From Neoalteromonas flava (GTDB lineage: Bacteria; Pseudomonadota; Gammaproteobacteria; Enterobacterales; Alteromonadaceae): a stretch of DNA of 64,000 nt. The stretch's first letter is position 1; every line of letters begins with the position of its first letter. The position numbers were made by a program, and so were the translations under genes. Below, piece by piece: positions 6,508 through 16,543 of this stretch. Location: the NCBI RefSeq assembly GCF_002807685.1, contig NZ_PEAX01000006.1, forward strand, positions 1 through 64,000, read 5' to 3'. Under the pieces are notes generated by a model, which saw only the letters and a list, made by a program, of their open reading frames with translations, did not search any database and had not been told where the DNA came from.

Positions 6508-7911
6508 TTAAAACGGTAATAAGCCCTTTATTCTTTGCAGTAAAGATGGCGCGGAAGCGGTATCGTTGGTCGCCGCAGCCTCATCAGAGGAGTCTGTGCT
6601 TTTGGACGATGTTACTTTAGCTGGACGCTGTAGCCACAAATAAACGCCAACCCCAACTAAACCCAAAAAGATAATGCTACCGTTAATCACTAACACCCAA
6701 AACACGACATCTACACTTTCTTCGACCGGCGGTTCAGGTTGTATATCAACTTCCGGCAGCACCGAGCTGTTGTCTTCACTAACCGCACTTTCTGTTGGAG
6801 CTTCCGGCATATTCACCGGTTCTGGTGGCGGAGCTTGAACCACAAAAGTATATTCGGGAACATCTAAAATGAAATCTCGCCCATTAGCTGTTTTACCATA
6901 GGCCGTCAACTTAACGCGGAAAACCCCATCGCCATAATTGACAATCAAATGCTCTCGCACGTTACTGTTAAGTTCGGTCAAAGAAAAATTTTGAATATCG
7001 CCATTGGGAAAGCGTATTTTTCCATCAATGAGCAACGAAGAAATGTCAACCAGATCACGCTCAGCATCGATTAAAAGCTTATGGTACCCCTCTCCCGCAT
7101 CGTCCAATGCTACATCAATAATAATCGGGTTAGGGTGTAATATAATTGGCTCATCGATTTGCTCACGAGTAAACATCGGAGTGCTCACTCTGAACACGGG
7201 TTGCCACTCTCCTGCGGCGATTGCAAGGTTGAATTGGCCGGTAAATGTGCCGTCCAGCGGTGCCTCATCCATGCCTAACCCATTATCAACAAAGGTAGCA
7301 ACCAACTCACTGCTGGCACCAAAATTGTTGTAATTAGGGTTGTTGGTACTGGTTAACTCGATGGTTAGCTCAACTACATCACGAAATTCGCTGTAATTAA
7401 TCGGTTCTTCACCGTTGGTAAGGTACGCCGTTTGTTTTAGGATCTCGCCCGAGAAAATCATTGGGGGTAAGGGCTCAGCGTGTAAACGAATATCCGACAA
7501 AACCATAACTCGGCTATTAGGCAATATCTGACCAACCGCTTGCCAGGGCCCGGGCACCGGATTCTTAATGCTGATCATGTCATAGGTATTGGCATCGTAC
7601 CAAAACACATTTTCACCGTCGGCCTGCGTAGAAAATATTTTTGACCCATCAGGGCGCACCAAGACTACGGGTGCTGAGCCAAATTCGCGAAAAAACACTA
7701 AGGTAATTTCATCGACTTCGTAATCGATGCGAAAACGATTTTGTAATAACTTAATGCTATTGTGATACTCACCACCGAGGGCCGTTAACGGTGAAGGCTG
7801 GCTAGTTGTCTGCGCTGATTCATCTTGGGCTGTGGGAGGCTGTTGTGCATACGACATACACGCAATAAATAGCGCAGTCGCAATAATGGCGTGCAAAAAA
7901 GCCTTGCTCAT
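6508..7911 (-). CDS. Exported membrane-anchored protein of unknown function
   Basis: 467 residues from the ATG at 7911; a TTG at 7935 would add 8. An N-terminal signal peptide (hydrophobic AIIATALFIAC, then polar) is followed by a large beta-rich domain, a Pro/Glu-rich linker (about residues 370-405), one transmembrane helix (VLVINGSIIFLGLVGVGVYL) and a short cytoplasmic tail. The layout suggests a periplasmic sensor or adhesion-like domain held to the inner membrane. It resembles the gammaproteobacterial TIGR03503 family as I remember it, which has no known function. It precedes the tRNA array and follows dnaQ on the same strand 40 bp downstream, so it may be co-transcribed with dnaQ. No catalytic motif was found. 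Confidence 0.75.
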   Translation of the reverse strand: MSKAFLHAIIATALFIACMSYAQQPPTAQDESAQTTSQPSPLTALGGEYHNSIKLLQNRFRIDYEVDEITLVFFREFGSAPVVLVRPDGSKIFSTQADGENVFWYDANTYDMISIKNPVPGPWQAVGQILPNSRVMVLSDIRLHAEPLPPMIFSGEILKQTAYLTNGEEPINYSEFRDVVELTIELTSTNNPNYNNFGASSELVATFVDNGLGMDEAPLDGTFTGQFNLAIAAGEWQPVFRVSTPMFTREQIDEPIILHPNPIIIDVALDDAGEGYHKLLIDAERDLVDISSLLIDGKIRFPNGDIQNFSLTELNSNVREHLIVNYGDGVFRVKLTAYGKTANGRDFILDVPEYTFVVQAPPPEPVNMPEAPTESAVSEDNSSVLPEVDIQPEPPVEESVDVVFWVLVINGSIIFLGLVGVGVYLWLQRPAKVTSSKSTDSSDEAAATNDTASAPSLLQRIKGLLPF

Positions 7912-7951
7912 TCGTTTACACCATTTGCGAGTCAATCGATTGTCCTATCGT

Positions 7952-8662
7952 CTACTGGCGCCACAGACACTGGCCAGATTGTTTTTCAACAATGTCTAAG
8001 CGCGATTCATGCTTAGCTAATTCATCGGCAGAAGCTCGAATAACCTTAAGTTTCAATCCACTGCGGTCTATTGGCCGGCGTCCTTCGAGTGTTTCTCCAT
8101 CAGCACCTTGGCTATTCTGATTGGCAAGATTAAGCGCCTTCTGACCACCGGTCATCATCAGATAAACATCAGCGAGTATCTCTGCATCAAGCAATGCACC
8201 GTGGAGTGTGCGGTGGCTGTTATCTATCCCATAACGTTTACATAATGCGTCGAGATTATTTTTAGCGCCGGGGTGCATCTGACGTGCCAGCACTAAACTG
8301 TCCAACACTGAACAGATATTTGCGGTACGAATCTCGGTAACACTGGGTGTCATCGCGAATTCCCAATCCATGAAGCCAACGTCAAAAGGGGCGTTATGAA
8401 TAATCAACTCGGCCCCTTCGATAAATGCCACAAAGTCTTTGGCTACATCTTCAAAGCGCGGTTTGTCTTGCAGGAACTCATTGGTAATGCCGTGCACATC
8501 AATTGCTTCCTGCTCAATGTCACGTTCAGGATTGATATATACATGAAAGTGATTACCGGTCAGTTTTCTATCCACCAATTCAACACAGCCAATCTCAATA
8601 ATACGGTGGCCTTGTTTGGGATCGATACCGGTTGTTTCAGTATCCAGTACGATTTGACGCAT
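7952..8662 (-). CDS. dnaQ: DNA polymerase III epsilon subunit (3'-5' proofreading exonuclease)
   Basis: 236 residues, the usual length. DEDDh exonuclease residues can be seen: Asp7 and Glu9 in DTETTG, Asp94 in HNAPFDVGF, and His154 and Asp159 in TLHGALLDAE. The C-terminal 50 residues would contact the alpha polymerase subunit. The enzyme removes mispaired nucleotides during replication. It is divergent from rnhA across 111 bp, an arrangement conserved in many gammaproteobacteria, and both genes probably share regulatory DNA there. Confidence 0.96.
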   Translation of the reverse strand: MRQIVLDTETTGIDPKQGHRIIEIGCVELVDRKLTGNHFHVYINPERDIEQEAIDVHGITNEFLQDKPRFEDVAKDFVAFIEGAELIIHNAPFDVGFMDWEFAMTPSVTEIRTANICSVLDSLVLARQMHPGAKNNLDALCKRYGIDNSHRTLHGALLDAEILADVYLMMTGGQKALNLANQNSQGADGETLEGRRPIDRSGLKLKVIRASADELAKHESRLDIVEKQSGQCLWRQ

Positions 8663-8773
8663 GGGATATCACTCTACTTTTTTATTCTATTTGCGATAGT
8701 ATACTCAACACCGAACGTGACTCCACGCAGAAGATCCACATTTCCACAAAAAACTTGAAAGGATTGCCACTGA

Positions 8774-9235
8774 ATGAAAAAAGTGCAGCTGTATACTGAT
8801 GGTTCATGCTTGGGCAATCCAGGCCCTGGCGGCTATGGTGTTGTACTCATATTTAATCAATTTCGTAAAGAACTTAGCCAAGGATATAACCATACCACCA
8901 ATAATCGCATGGAGTTGCTCGCCACTATCGTGGGTTTAAACGCTTTAAATGAAGGCTGCCAAGTCGAGCTAACTACAGACAGTCAATACGTTAAAAATGG
9001 CATCAATCAGTGGATCCATAATTGGAAGAAAAACGGCTGGAAAACCGCGGCCAAAAAGGCGGTTAAAAACGTCGATTTATGGCAACAGTTAGATGCCGCA
9101 ATTGGGAAACATAAGGTCAATTGGCATTGGGTCAAAGGACACTCAGGTCATCCCGAGAATGAACGCTGTGATGAACTCGCTCGTGCGGCTGCTGAATCCA
9201 ACAACCGTATCGTCGATAGCGGATTCGAAGAATAA
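8774..9235 (+). CDS. rnhA: Ribonuclease HI
   Basis: 153 residues, near the 155 of E. coli. The active-site acids are Asp9 ([14 protein letters not shown]), Glu47 (NNRMELLA), Asp69 (TTDSQYV) and Asp133 (ENERCDELA), with His123 in the [10 protein letters not shown] loop. The basic handle ([16 protein letters not shown]) is present. It cleaves RNA in RNA:DNA hybrids. It is divergent from dnaQ and convergent with the quinone oxidoreductase gene, 10 bp away. Confidence 0.97.
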   Translation: MKKVQLYTDGSCLGNPGPGGYGVVLIFNQFRKELSQGYNHTTNNRMELLATIVGLNALNEGCQVELTTDSQYVKNGINQWIHNWKKNGWKTAAKKAVKNVDLWQQLDAAIGKHKVNWHWVKGHSGHPENERCDELARAAAESNNRIVDSGFEE

Positions 9236-9245
9236 CTATATCAAG

Positions 9246-10232
9246 TTAGTCCCAATACAGGATAAATTTTCCCTTACTTTGGTTTTGGCTAAGCTTGTTA
9301 TGGGCGACATTCACCTCGGCTACGGGCAAAATACTGTCTACTGGTACGCTTAATTGCCCATTATCAAATGCTAAATGGCAGTCTGCACAAAAGGCAGTTA
9401 CTAGGGCTCGTTTATAATCCGCACTCCGATTGCGTAAAGTAGAGCCAACAAGGGTAATCCGCTTAGCTAAAACTTTGGCCATATCCAAGTTTGCATTTCG
9501 CCCGCCAAGCATTGCTAAATAAACCATACGCCCATCGAGCGCCAATATATCTACATTGCGTTGCACATAATCACCCGCAACTACATCCACTATAACATCG
9601 GGCCGCCAACCCAACTGTTTGAGCCGAATGGCAAAATCATGGTAATTATAATTTATTAGGTGCTTAGCCCCGGCATGCATGCATTGCTCGAGCTTTTCGT
9701 CATTAGATGCTGTAACGGCAACCTCACAACCGTTGCGTCGAGCTAATTGAATTGCAGCTAAGCCAACACCACTTGCCCCTGCATGGATCAATACCCGTTC
9801 ATTTGATTTTAGCTTAGCCAGCGTGAAAAGGGCTTGATACGCGGTTAGGAACACTTCAGGTAAACCAGCCGCTATTCGGATATCCATCCCCATTGGGATA
9901 GGTATCGCTTGCTTACTATCTAACACGGCATACTCTGCATAACCACCACCTGCGACTATTCCGCATACTCGATCACCAATGACCCAATCGTTGGCTGCTT
10001 TGCCCGCCGCTACAATTTCACCACTAACCTCAAGTCCCAATATATGACTTTCCCCTGCCGGCGGAGGATACTTGCCCTGACGTTGCAAAAGATCCGCGCG
10101 GTTTACCCCAAAAGCAGCTACTTTTATCAGCAATTGCTCATCACCGGGGGTGGGTTTTTCAATATTCTCTACACACAACGCCCTCTCTGGTTGAGCGCGA
10201 TCATAAGCAACATATCGCATTGTCATTGACAT
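9246..10232 (-). CDS. NAD(P)H quinone oxidoreductase, PIG3/MDR family
   Basis: 328-residue zinc-independent medium-chain dehydrogenase. The N-terminal GroES-like domain has NRADLLQRQGKYPPP, typical of PIG3-type enzymes, and a Rossmann domain follows with HAGASGVGLAAIQLAR (about 150-165). It lacks the zinc-binding cysteines of alcohol dehydrogenases. Its likely role is NADPH-dependent reduction of quinones or related carbonyls in the cytoplasm. The upstream 85 bp separates it from divergent rlmI. The physiological substrate is unknown. Confidence 0.88.
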   Translation of the reverse strand: MSMTMRYVAYDRAQPERALCVENIEKPTPGDEQLLIKVAAFGVNRADLLQRQGKYPPPAGESHILGLEVSGEIVAAGKAANDWVIGDRVCGIVAGGGYAEYAVLDSKQAIPIPMGMDIRIAAGLPEVFLTAYQALFTLAKLKSNERVLIHAGASGVGLAAIQLARRNGCEVAVTASNDEKLEQCMHAGAKHLINYNYHDFAIRLKQLGWRPDVIVDVVAGDYVQRNVDILALDGRMVYLAMLGGRNANLDMAKVLAKRITLVGSTLRNRSADYKRALVTAFCADCHLAFDNGQLSVPVDSILPVAEVNVAHNKLSQNQSKGKFILYWD

Positions 10233-10317
10233 AAAATTCTCCGCCTGGTTACCGGTTTTTCACCGCATTTCAGACAATCTGGGATATACTCACGTTTTTT
10301 GATTAAATACGAAAATT

Positions 10318-11505
10318 ATGTCAGCAACAATTGTTCTTGCTCCGGATCGTGAAAAATCTTTGCTCCGTCACCACCCTTGGGTGTTTGCAGGCGCAGTTGC
10401 CAAAGTTAAAGGCCGTTGCCAACTTGGCGATACCGTCGACATTGTGTCGACCAAAGGAAAGTGGTTGGCGCGGGCAGCCTTCTCACCTGAATCACAGATC
10501 CGCGCTCGAGTGTGGACATTTGATCAGAATGAAAGCGTTGACAATGCATTTTTCTGCCGTCGAATTGAACGAGCTCGTTGGCAACGAAAAGACGTAATTG
10601 AACGAGCTCAGACAAACGCCTATCGGCTGGTTGCTGGCGAATCAGACGGGTTGCCCGGTGTAACCATTGATGTATATGCCAATGTAGTGGTTCTGCAGCT
10701 GTTGTCCGCCGGAGCCGAGAAGCAACGCGATAAAATCCTTTGGGCAGTTCAACGCTTTTACCCCGATGCCATCATCCACGAACGCAGTGACGTTGCAGTG
10801 CGCGAGAAGGAGGGCTTAGAGCAACGCATAGCAACCTTAGCGGGTACGTTACCCAACGCTGTTACTATTGAAGAAAATGGTGTCGCGATCAGTGTGGATC
10901 TGGTCCATGGTCACAAGACGGGCTTCTATCTCGATCAGCGCGACAATCGGAGAATTACTGCATCCTATTGCGCAAATAAACGGGTACTCAACTGTTTCAG
11001 TTATACCGGCACTTTCGGCTGTTATGCGCTCAAGGCTGGAGCTGAGCACGTTACTCATGTTGATGTCTCAGAAAGCGCCCTAGCGACAGCGAAATACAAC
11101 GCGCAAATCAACGGATTTGGTGATGACCGCAATCAATACGTGCAGCAGGACGTATTTGATTTACTGCGACAATTCAACGCCAACACAGTGCAGTTTGATG
11201 TTGTCATTCTAGATCCACCCAAATTTGTTGATAGCAAGGCTACCCTGAATCGAGCGGCACGGGGCTACAAAGACATTAATTTATATGGCATCCATGCGGT
11301 CAAACCGGGCGGTTATTTAGCTACCTACAGCTGTTCAGGCCTAATGCCTGCGGATCTGTTTCAAAAGATAGTAGCGGATGCAGCGTTGGACGCCAAACGA
11401 GAGATAAAGATTATTGAACGTCTTTCTCAAGCGCCAGACCATGCAACATCGGGCGCTTATCCTGAGGGTTATTACCTGAAAGGGTTACTTTGTCAGGTAT
11501 TTTAA
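10318..11505 (+). CDS. rlmI: 23S rRNA (cytosine-5) methyltransferase RlmI
   Basis: 395 residues. An N-terminal PUA-type domain (about 1-75) with the HHPWVFAGAV signature is followed by the RlmI-like middle domain and a Rossmann methyltransferase. SAM-binding motif I is NCFSYTGTFG (225-234), the acidic residue lies in HVDVS (247-251), and motif IV is DPPKF (299-303). The YSCSG segment (337-341) fits the catalytic Cys region. Known: RlmI methylates C1962 of 23S rRNA. Its stop codon lies in the stem of a hairpin shared with the convergent PilZ gene. Confidence 0.92.
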   Translation: MSATIVLAPDREKSLLRHHPWVFAGAVAKVKGRCQLGDTVDIVSTKGKWLARAAFSPESQIRARVWTFDQNESVDNAFFCRRIERARWQRKDVIERAQTNAYRLVAGESDGLPGVTIDVYANVVVLQLLSAGAEKQRDKILWAVQRFYPDAIIHERSDVAVREKEGLEQRIATLAGTLPNAVTIEENGVAISVDLVHGHKTGFYLDQRDNRRITASYCANKRVLNCFSYTGTFGCYALKAGAEHVTHVDVSESALATAKYNAQINGFGDDRNQYVQQDVFDLLRQFNANTVQFDVVILDPPKFVDSKATLNRAARGYKDINLYGIHAVKPGGYLATYSCSGLMPADLFQKIVADAALDAKREIKIIERLSQAPDHATSGAYPEGYYLKGLLCQVF

Positions 11506-11522
11506 GCACGCTCCGCGTGCTT
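11504..11522. terminator. Shared hairpin terminator between rlmI and the PilZ gene
   Basis: AAGCACG (11504-11510) pairs with CGTGCTT (11516-11522) around a 5-nt loop. On the plus strand it is followed by TATTTCATTT and on the minus strand by AAAATACC, so it is better for rlmI. The stop of rlmI (11503-11505) and the stop of the opposing gene (11521-11523) both overlap the stem arms. Confidence 0.6.
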
Positions 11523-11823
11523 ATTTCATTTCTAGGATTTCTACCCCGACAACGCAGCTTGACTCACCTTCGGGTACACAACGTACAACTTTTGCTTTCG
11601 CTGATAATGAAGGTATTTGACTGCTGGTTGATTCAATCGAAACGGACACACTAGTACCAAGTTCAATCGAAGACTCTCCGACTTCAAGTGACATGCCCGT
11701 CGCACTTATATCACGACAAATCGCTTGGATGGTGCGGCTCGACTCATCGTCATCAAGCACCAACTCACAAGGTGAATTGACCATCATTCGGAAAAAATTA
11801 CGCTTGTCATCGTATCCCAGCAT
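11521..11823 (-). CDS. PilZ domain protein (cyclic-di-GMP receptor type)
   Basis: A 100-residue single PilZ domain from the ATG at 11823; the frame is open further upstream, but that part does not resemble PilZ. The c-di-GMP signature is present: the RxxxR motif is Arg8-Arg12 (KRNFFR), and D/NxSxxG is Asp38-Ser40-Gly43 (DISATG). Known: such proteins bind c-di-GMP and act on motility, polysaccharide or secretion systems. No partner gene is adjacent, so its output is unknown. Confidence 0.87.
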   Translation of the reverse strand: MLGYDDKRNFFRMMVNSPCELVLDDDESSRTIQAICRDISATGMSLEVGESSIELGTSVSVSIESTSSQIPSLSAKAKVVRCVPEGESSCVVGVEILEMK

Positions 11824-12013
11824 TACTGCATCTCCTGAACGTTTTTGACCATGACATTTTAGGCAAAACGTATTGATTGACCATAACCACTTCACAAGTT
11901 ATAGGCCGCTATGCAACTAATGTCAATGCCGAGCGATAGCGATTATATTAGGGCAACAAATTGCTTTGATTTACGGCTTATGCGAACCCAAACGAACTGA
12001 CTATACCAACCTA

Positions 12014-15000
12014 TCACGATCCTAGGGAAAAGCTTTTTAAATGATTTTCAACGCGCTTTGCAGAAATTGGAACGCGTGTACCAAGTTGCTGTGCGAACAA
12101 AGAAACCCTTAACTCTTCGAGTAACCAACGGGTTTCTAACAACTCATCAGGTACATCACGTTGACGCTTAAAACGCTCCAGTACCGCCTGATATTGCTGA
12201 GTTACTTTTTCCAACGTCAACATGTGCATGCGGTCACGATTAACATCAACCTTAAGCTTGTCAATCCGATGCGCCAAAGCTTGCACATAGCGCTGCCAGT
12301 CTTTTAGTCGGTGGATACCAATATCAGTAACGAAACCAGGGTAAACCAATGCATTCAGGTGGCCTTTTACATCATTTAGCGCATGGACGAATTGAAAATC
12401 GATTTTACCCTTTAATTGTTTTTGCACACCAGCTGCAATCACCAAACCCTGCTCAACCTGAACCGCTATTGCCAGCACTTCATCATTAATCTGTGCTCTA
12501 GCGTGTTCGGTCAACTGCTCAAACCGTGCTTGAGTTCTGACCTGTTCAGGTGCGCTGAATAAGTCAACCACCATTGCATTAATAGCGGCTTCGACACAAT
12601 CATCGATAAGCGCGGCAATTGAACCAAAAGGATTAAAATACAGACCTAGTTTGGATTTATTCGGCAACTTTTGCTGTAAATGCTTAATTGGCGACGGAAT
12701 AACGGCTTGAACTAACGCCGCCAATCCTGCTTTGTGAGCGCTTTGCGCTTCCTGCCGTGAATCGAACAAACGAATATCTACACCGCTCTTCCCTACGCTT
12801 AGTCCCGGGTATGCTTGTACTTCAAATTGCCCTGTCTTGCGGGAAAATTTTTCCGGTAGCTGGTCAAAATCCCACTGCGTTAAGCCACTGCGTTCAAACT
12901 CTGGTGTGGCGGCGTGATTTAACGTATCTTGCACTTGTCCTTGCAATTGACGCTGCAGAGCTACAAGGTCATCGCCCTTTGCCACCACTTGATTTTTAGT
13001 ATCGACAACCTGGAAGTGCATGCGCAAATGCGTGGGTAATTCGACATCGTTAAACAGCTCGGCATCGATCTGCACGCCACTCATGCGTTTTAATTGCTCA
13101 CTCAACACCACAGTTAATGCTTGTTCGTTCCTGATCTGCAATTCGGAGAACTTGGCTAAAACAGCATTGGCATAGTCAGGGGCTGGCACAAAGTGTCGCC
13201 GCCAACGTTTCGGCAGCCCTTTGATTAAAGCGACCACAAGCTCGGCTTGTAAACCGGCGACGAGCCAGTCAAAGCCCACGGGCTGCACTTGATTTAACAG
13301 CGGCAAGGGGATCAACACGCTGACCCCATCCTCTTGAGACGTTGGATCAAATTGATAACTTAATGGCAATACGAGATCGCCTTGGCGCCAAAACTCAGGG
13401 TATTGTTCGACAGTTGCCGCGTTTAACAATGATTTCGTAACTGCCTCGCGGGTAAATTGTAGCTTGTCGACAGCATCCGCCGATTGCTGACGGTACCACT
13501 TTTTAAAACTGGCCTCGCTGACTAGGTATTCCGGTATGCGTTGCTGATAGAAATCAACCAGCTCGTCCTCTGACACCAATAAATCCCGCCGGCGTGTTTT
13601 TTGTTCAAGCTGGTCAATATCATCAATCAAGGCCTGGTTGTCACGCAAGAACGCATAGTTGAGGTTGGTATGCCCATTGACCAATGCTTCGCGCACAAAC
13701 AACTCATGAGAAACAACCGGATCAATATTGCCGTAGTTAACAGTGCGATTGGCAACGATCGGTAACCCCAACATAGTCACACGTTGTTTAGCCATCACGG
13801 CGCCGCGTTTCTTCGACCAATGCGGCTCACTGTAATGGGATTTAACTAAGTGTGGCGCCAGTGGCTCAATCCACTGCGGTTGAATTTTTGCTACCACGCG
13901 AGCAAAAAGACGCGATGTTTCCACCAACTCTGCTGCCATCACCCACTTGGGGGATTTTTTGGCTAAACCAGAGCCTGGGAAAATTTGAAATTTACTGTTG
14001 CGGGCACCGTTATAGGCTTTGTCTTTATCAAGCTGCCCGATGTGAGAAAGCAATCCGGTAACAATGCTTTGATGAATCGCGTCATAGTCAGCTGGCGTTG
14101 AATTGATCCGCAGATCGATATTAACCAGTGAATGTTTGATTTGACTAACAATATCTTGCCATTCGCGCATCCGCAGGTAATTAATAAAATGGGTTTTGCA
14201 CCACTTACGTAATTGATTGTTACTCAGCGTCTTTTGTTCAGTCTTAAACGCTAACCACAAGTTGAGTAATGCGACAAAGTCAGAACTTTCATCGTAAAAG
14301 AGTTTATGCGCTTCATCCGCTTTTTGCCGCTTATCTTGGGGTCGCTCGCGGGGGTCTTGAATAGATAATCCAGCGGCAATAATCATTACTTCATTTACCG
14401 CATCAAACGCACCTGCTGCAAGCACCATTCTGGCGTAACGAGGGTCAATCGGTAGCCGACTGAGTTTATGCCCTAACTGACTGAGCCTTGGTCCTTTTGG
14501 TGTGTCTTCAATCGCTTGTAATTCTTCAAGAAGTAAAAATCCGTCTTTGATATTGCGACTATCTGGGGCTTGCACAAACGGAAAGCGACTAATATCGCCC
14601 AAACCCAAAGCCAACATTTGCAAGATCACCGAAGCTAGGTTAGTGCGCAGAATTTCCGGATCCGTAAACTCTGGACGACCGAGATAGTCCTCTTCACTGT
14701 AAAGTCGAATACAGATCCCATCGGAAGTCCTTCCACAGCGCCCTGCACGTTGGTTTGCTGAGGCTTGTGAAATAGCTTCAATTGGAAGTCGCTGTACTTT
14801 GCTGCGCGCACTGTAGCGCGAGAGACGTGCGAGCCCCGGATCGACAACATACTTAATTCCAGGCACGGTAAGCGAAGTTTCGGCCACATTAGTGGCCAAC
14901 ACAATTCGGCGACCACTATGCGACTGAAAAATACGGTTTTGCTCACTCGCGCTCAAGCGTGCATACAACGGAACAATTTCGGTATTGCGATACTGCTGTT

Positions 15001-15949
15001 TTACGAGTGCTTCCTGGGCGTCTCGAATGTCACGTTCGCCACTTAAAAAGATCAGAATATCACCCGGCGGTTCACGCATCAGTTCATCCACCGCGTAGAC
15101 TATGTTGTCAAGCATATCTGAGTCTTCTGCGGCCTCCTGGTAACGAATCTCAACAGGATAAGTACGTCCACTGATTTCAAGCATCGGAGCGTCATTGAAG
15201 TGCTTTGAGAAACGCTCGGGATCAATTGTTGCTGAGGTGATGATTAGTTTTAATTCAGGCCGTTTTGCCAATAACTGCTTGAGGTAACCCAGCAAGAAAT
15301 CAATGTTTAGACTGCGTTCATGCGCTTCATCGATAATTATCGCGTCATATTGGTTAAGGAAACGATCGTTTTGCATTTCTGCAAGTAACATCCCGTCGGT
15401 CATCAATTTGATATAACTGGCGTCACTCACAGTATCGGAAAACCGAATTTTGAATCCGACATGCTCACCGATAGGTGAGTTAAGTTCCTCGGCGATGCGC
15501 GATGCAACACTGCGAGCTGCAAGGCGGCGTGGTTGTGTGTGTGCGATCATTCCGCGTGTGCCCAGCCCCATCTCAAGACACATTTTTGGTAACTGGGTGG
15601 TTTTACCCGAACCGGTTTCACCGGCAATAATCACAACTTGGTGATTGGCTATAGCGGCTTGGATTGCCTCTTTTTCTCGGCTAACCGGCAAGTCAGGATA
15701 GTTAATTGTCGGGATTGCTTGTTGTCGCTGCTGAACCGCGAATACTGACTTTGACAAACGCTGACAAAACTTTTGCCATTGCTTGTCCTGCGCGACCTCT
15801 TTGGCTTCTAGCGCCGCTAGTGTGCGGCGAAGACGCTTGAATTCGTTTGAGAGTCGATAGGCATCAACCAAGCGAGACTGGGATAATAAAGTCTCTGCTT
15901 GTTTGATACTGATATTATCGGGTGTACTCAATCTGCACCTGCTAATCAC
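12014..15949 (-). CDS. hrpA: ATP-dependent RNA helicase HrpA (DEAH family)
   Basis: 1311 residues, full length for the family. Walker A GETGSGKT is at 110-117, the DEAH box at 207-210, the SAT motif at 239-241, and motif VI QRAGRCGR near residue 400. HA2/OB-fold regions follow, and the second half corresponds to the long C-terminal domain (DUF3418) of bacterial HrpA. Known: HrpA acts in mRNA processing and rescues collided ribosomes in E. coli. It stands alone, with about 190 bp to the PilZ gene and 40 bp to the CBS gene upstream. Confidence 0.96.
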   Translation of the reverse strand: MISRCRLSTPDNISIKQAETLLSQSRLVDAYRLSNEFKRLRRTLAALEAKEVAQDKQWQKFCQRLSKSVFAVQQRQQAIPTINYPDLPVSREKEAIQAAIANHQVVIIAGETGSGKTTQLPKMCLEMGLGTRGMIAHTQPRRLAARSVASRIAEELNSPIGEHVGFKIRFSDTVSDASYIKLMTDGMLLAEMQNDRFLNQYDAIIIDEAHERSLNIDFLLGYLKQLLAKRPELKLIITSATIDPERFSKHFNDAPMLEISGRTYPVEIRYQEAAEDSDMLDNIVYAVDELMREPPGDILIFLSGERDIRDAQEALVKQQYRNTEIVPLYARLSASEQNRIFQSHSGRRIVLATNVAETSLTVPGIKYVVDPGLARLSRYSARSKVQRLPIEAISQASANQRAGRCGRTSDGICIRLYSEEDYLGRPEFTDPEILRTNLASVILQMLALGLGDISRFPFVQAPDSRNIKDGFLLLEELQAIEDTPKGPRLSQLGHKLSRLPIDPRYARMVLAAGAFDAVNEVMIIAAGLSIQDPRERPQDKRQKADEAHKLFYDESSDFVALLNLWLAFKTEQKTLSNNQLRKWCKTHFINYLRMREWQDIVSQIKHSLVNIDLRINSTPADYDAIHQSIVTGLLSHIGQLDKDKAYNGARNSKFQIFPGSGLAKKSPKWVMAAELVETSRLFARVVAKIQPQWIEPLAPHLVKSHYSEPHWSKKRGAVMAKQRVTMLGLPIVANRTVNYGNIDPVVSHELFVREALVNGHTNLNYAFLRDNQALIDDIDQLEQKTRRRDLLVSEDELVDFYQQRIPEYLVSEASFKKWYRQQSADAVDKLQFTREAVTKSLLNAATVEQYPEFWRQGDLVLPLSYQFDPTSQEDGVSVLIPLPLLNQVQPVGFDWLVAGLQAELVVALIKGLPKRWRRHFVPAPDYANAVLAKFSELQIRNEQALTVVLSEQLKRMSGVQIDAELFNDVELPTHLRMHFQVVDTKNQVVAKGDDLVALQRQLQGQVQDTLNHAATPEFERSGLTQWDFDQLPEKFSRKTGQFEVQAYPGLSVGKSGVDIRLFDSRQEAQSAHKAGLAALVQAVIPSPIKHLQQKLPNKSKLGLYFNPFGSIAALIDDCVEAAINAMVVDLFSAPEQVRTQARFEQLTEHARAQINDEVLAIAVQVEQGLVIAAGVQKQLKGKIDFQFVHALNDVKGHLNALVYPGFVTDIGIHRLKDWQRYVQALAHRIDKLKVDVNRDRMHMLTLEKVTQQYQAVLERFKRQRDVPDELLETRWLLEELRVSLFAQQLGTRVPISAKRVENHLKSFSLGS

Positions 15950-15989
15950 TTAATAGGTGCGCGATCCTAGAAGAACGAAGCGTAAAATG

Positions 15990-16412
15990 CTAGCTAGCTT
16001 TTGCTTTATATCCGTCGCGTAATTGCACATCAATGGCATTCAACACTTCAGAACGACTAATACTGCCTAACAAAAAGCCATCATCATCAATCACCGGGTA
16101 AATTTTCGGTTTCGCTTTTATCATTGTTTCAGCTAATTCCAGCACCGATGAATACGGCTTCACTGACAGCACCACCGATTGCATGACATCTTTAACGCGA
16201 CACACTTGCTCGCGATAATAACTCGATGTAATCATTTTACTTAAGCAATCCTGCTCAGATAAAAAACCGACGACTTTATTCGCGCCATCAACCACAGGCC
16301 CACCGGCCTGCTTGCTGGTCAACAATCGCTCCACTGCTTCTGCAATAGGCATATCAATGGTCAATTTAACAGCGCGACGATTCATGTAATCTGAAACCAA
16401 TAAAGATTCCAT
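15990..16412 (-). CDS. CBS-domain pair protein
   Basis: 140 residues from the ATG at 16412, which has GGAG five bases upstream; an upstream start at 16433 lacks this. Two CBS motifs fill the protein (about residues 5-65 and 75-135), with no attached enzyme or transporter domain. Such Bateman modules bind adenosyl nucleotides and act as energy or redox sensors. The partner cannot be told from context; hrpA lies downstream on the same strand. Confidence 0.85.
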   Translation of the reverse strand: MESLLVSDYMNRRAVKLTIDMPIAEAVERLLTSKQAGGPVVDGANKVVGFLSEQDCLSKMITSSYYREQVCRVKDVMQSVVLSVKPYSSVLELAETMIKAKPKIYPVIDDDGFLLGSISRSEVLNAIDVQLRDGYKAKAS

Positions 16413-16543
16413 TGCTACTCCTGTTTCTAACAACGTATTTATTATTATCGGCAGCGACAGTTAAAACACTTATCGCAGACACTTTAAGCGTAGATGCTTA
16501 TTCAACAAACCACTACTTTTTGACCACATTTTTTGTCTGCGCA

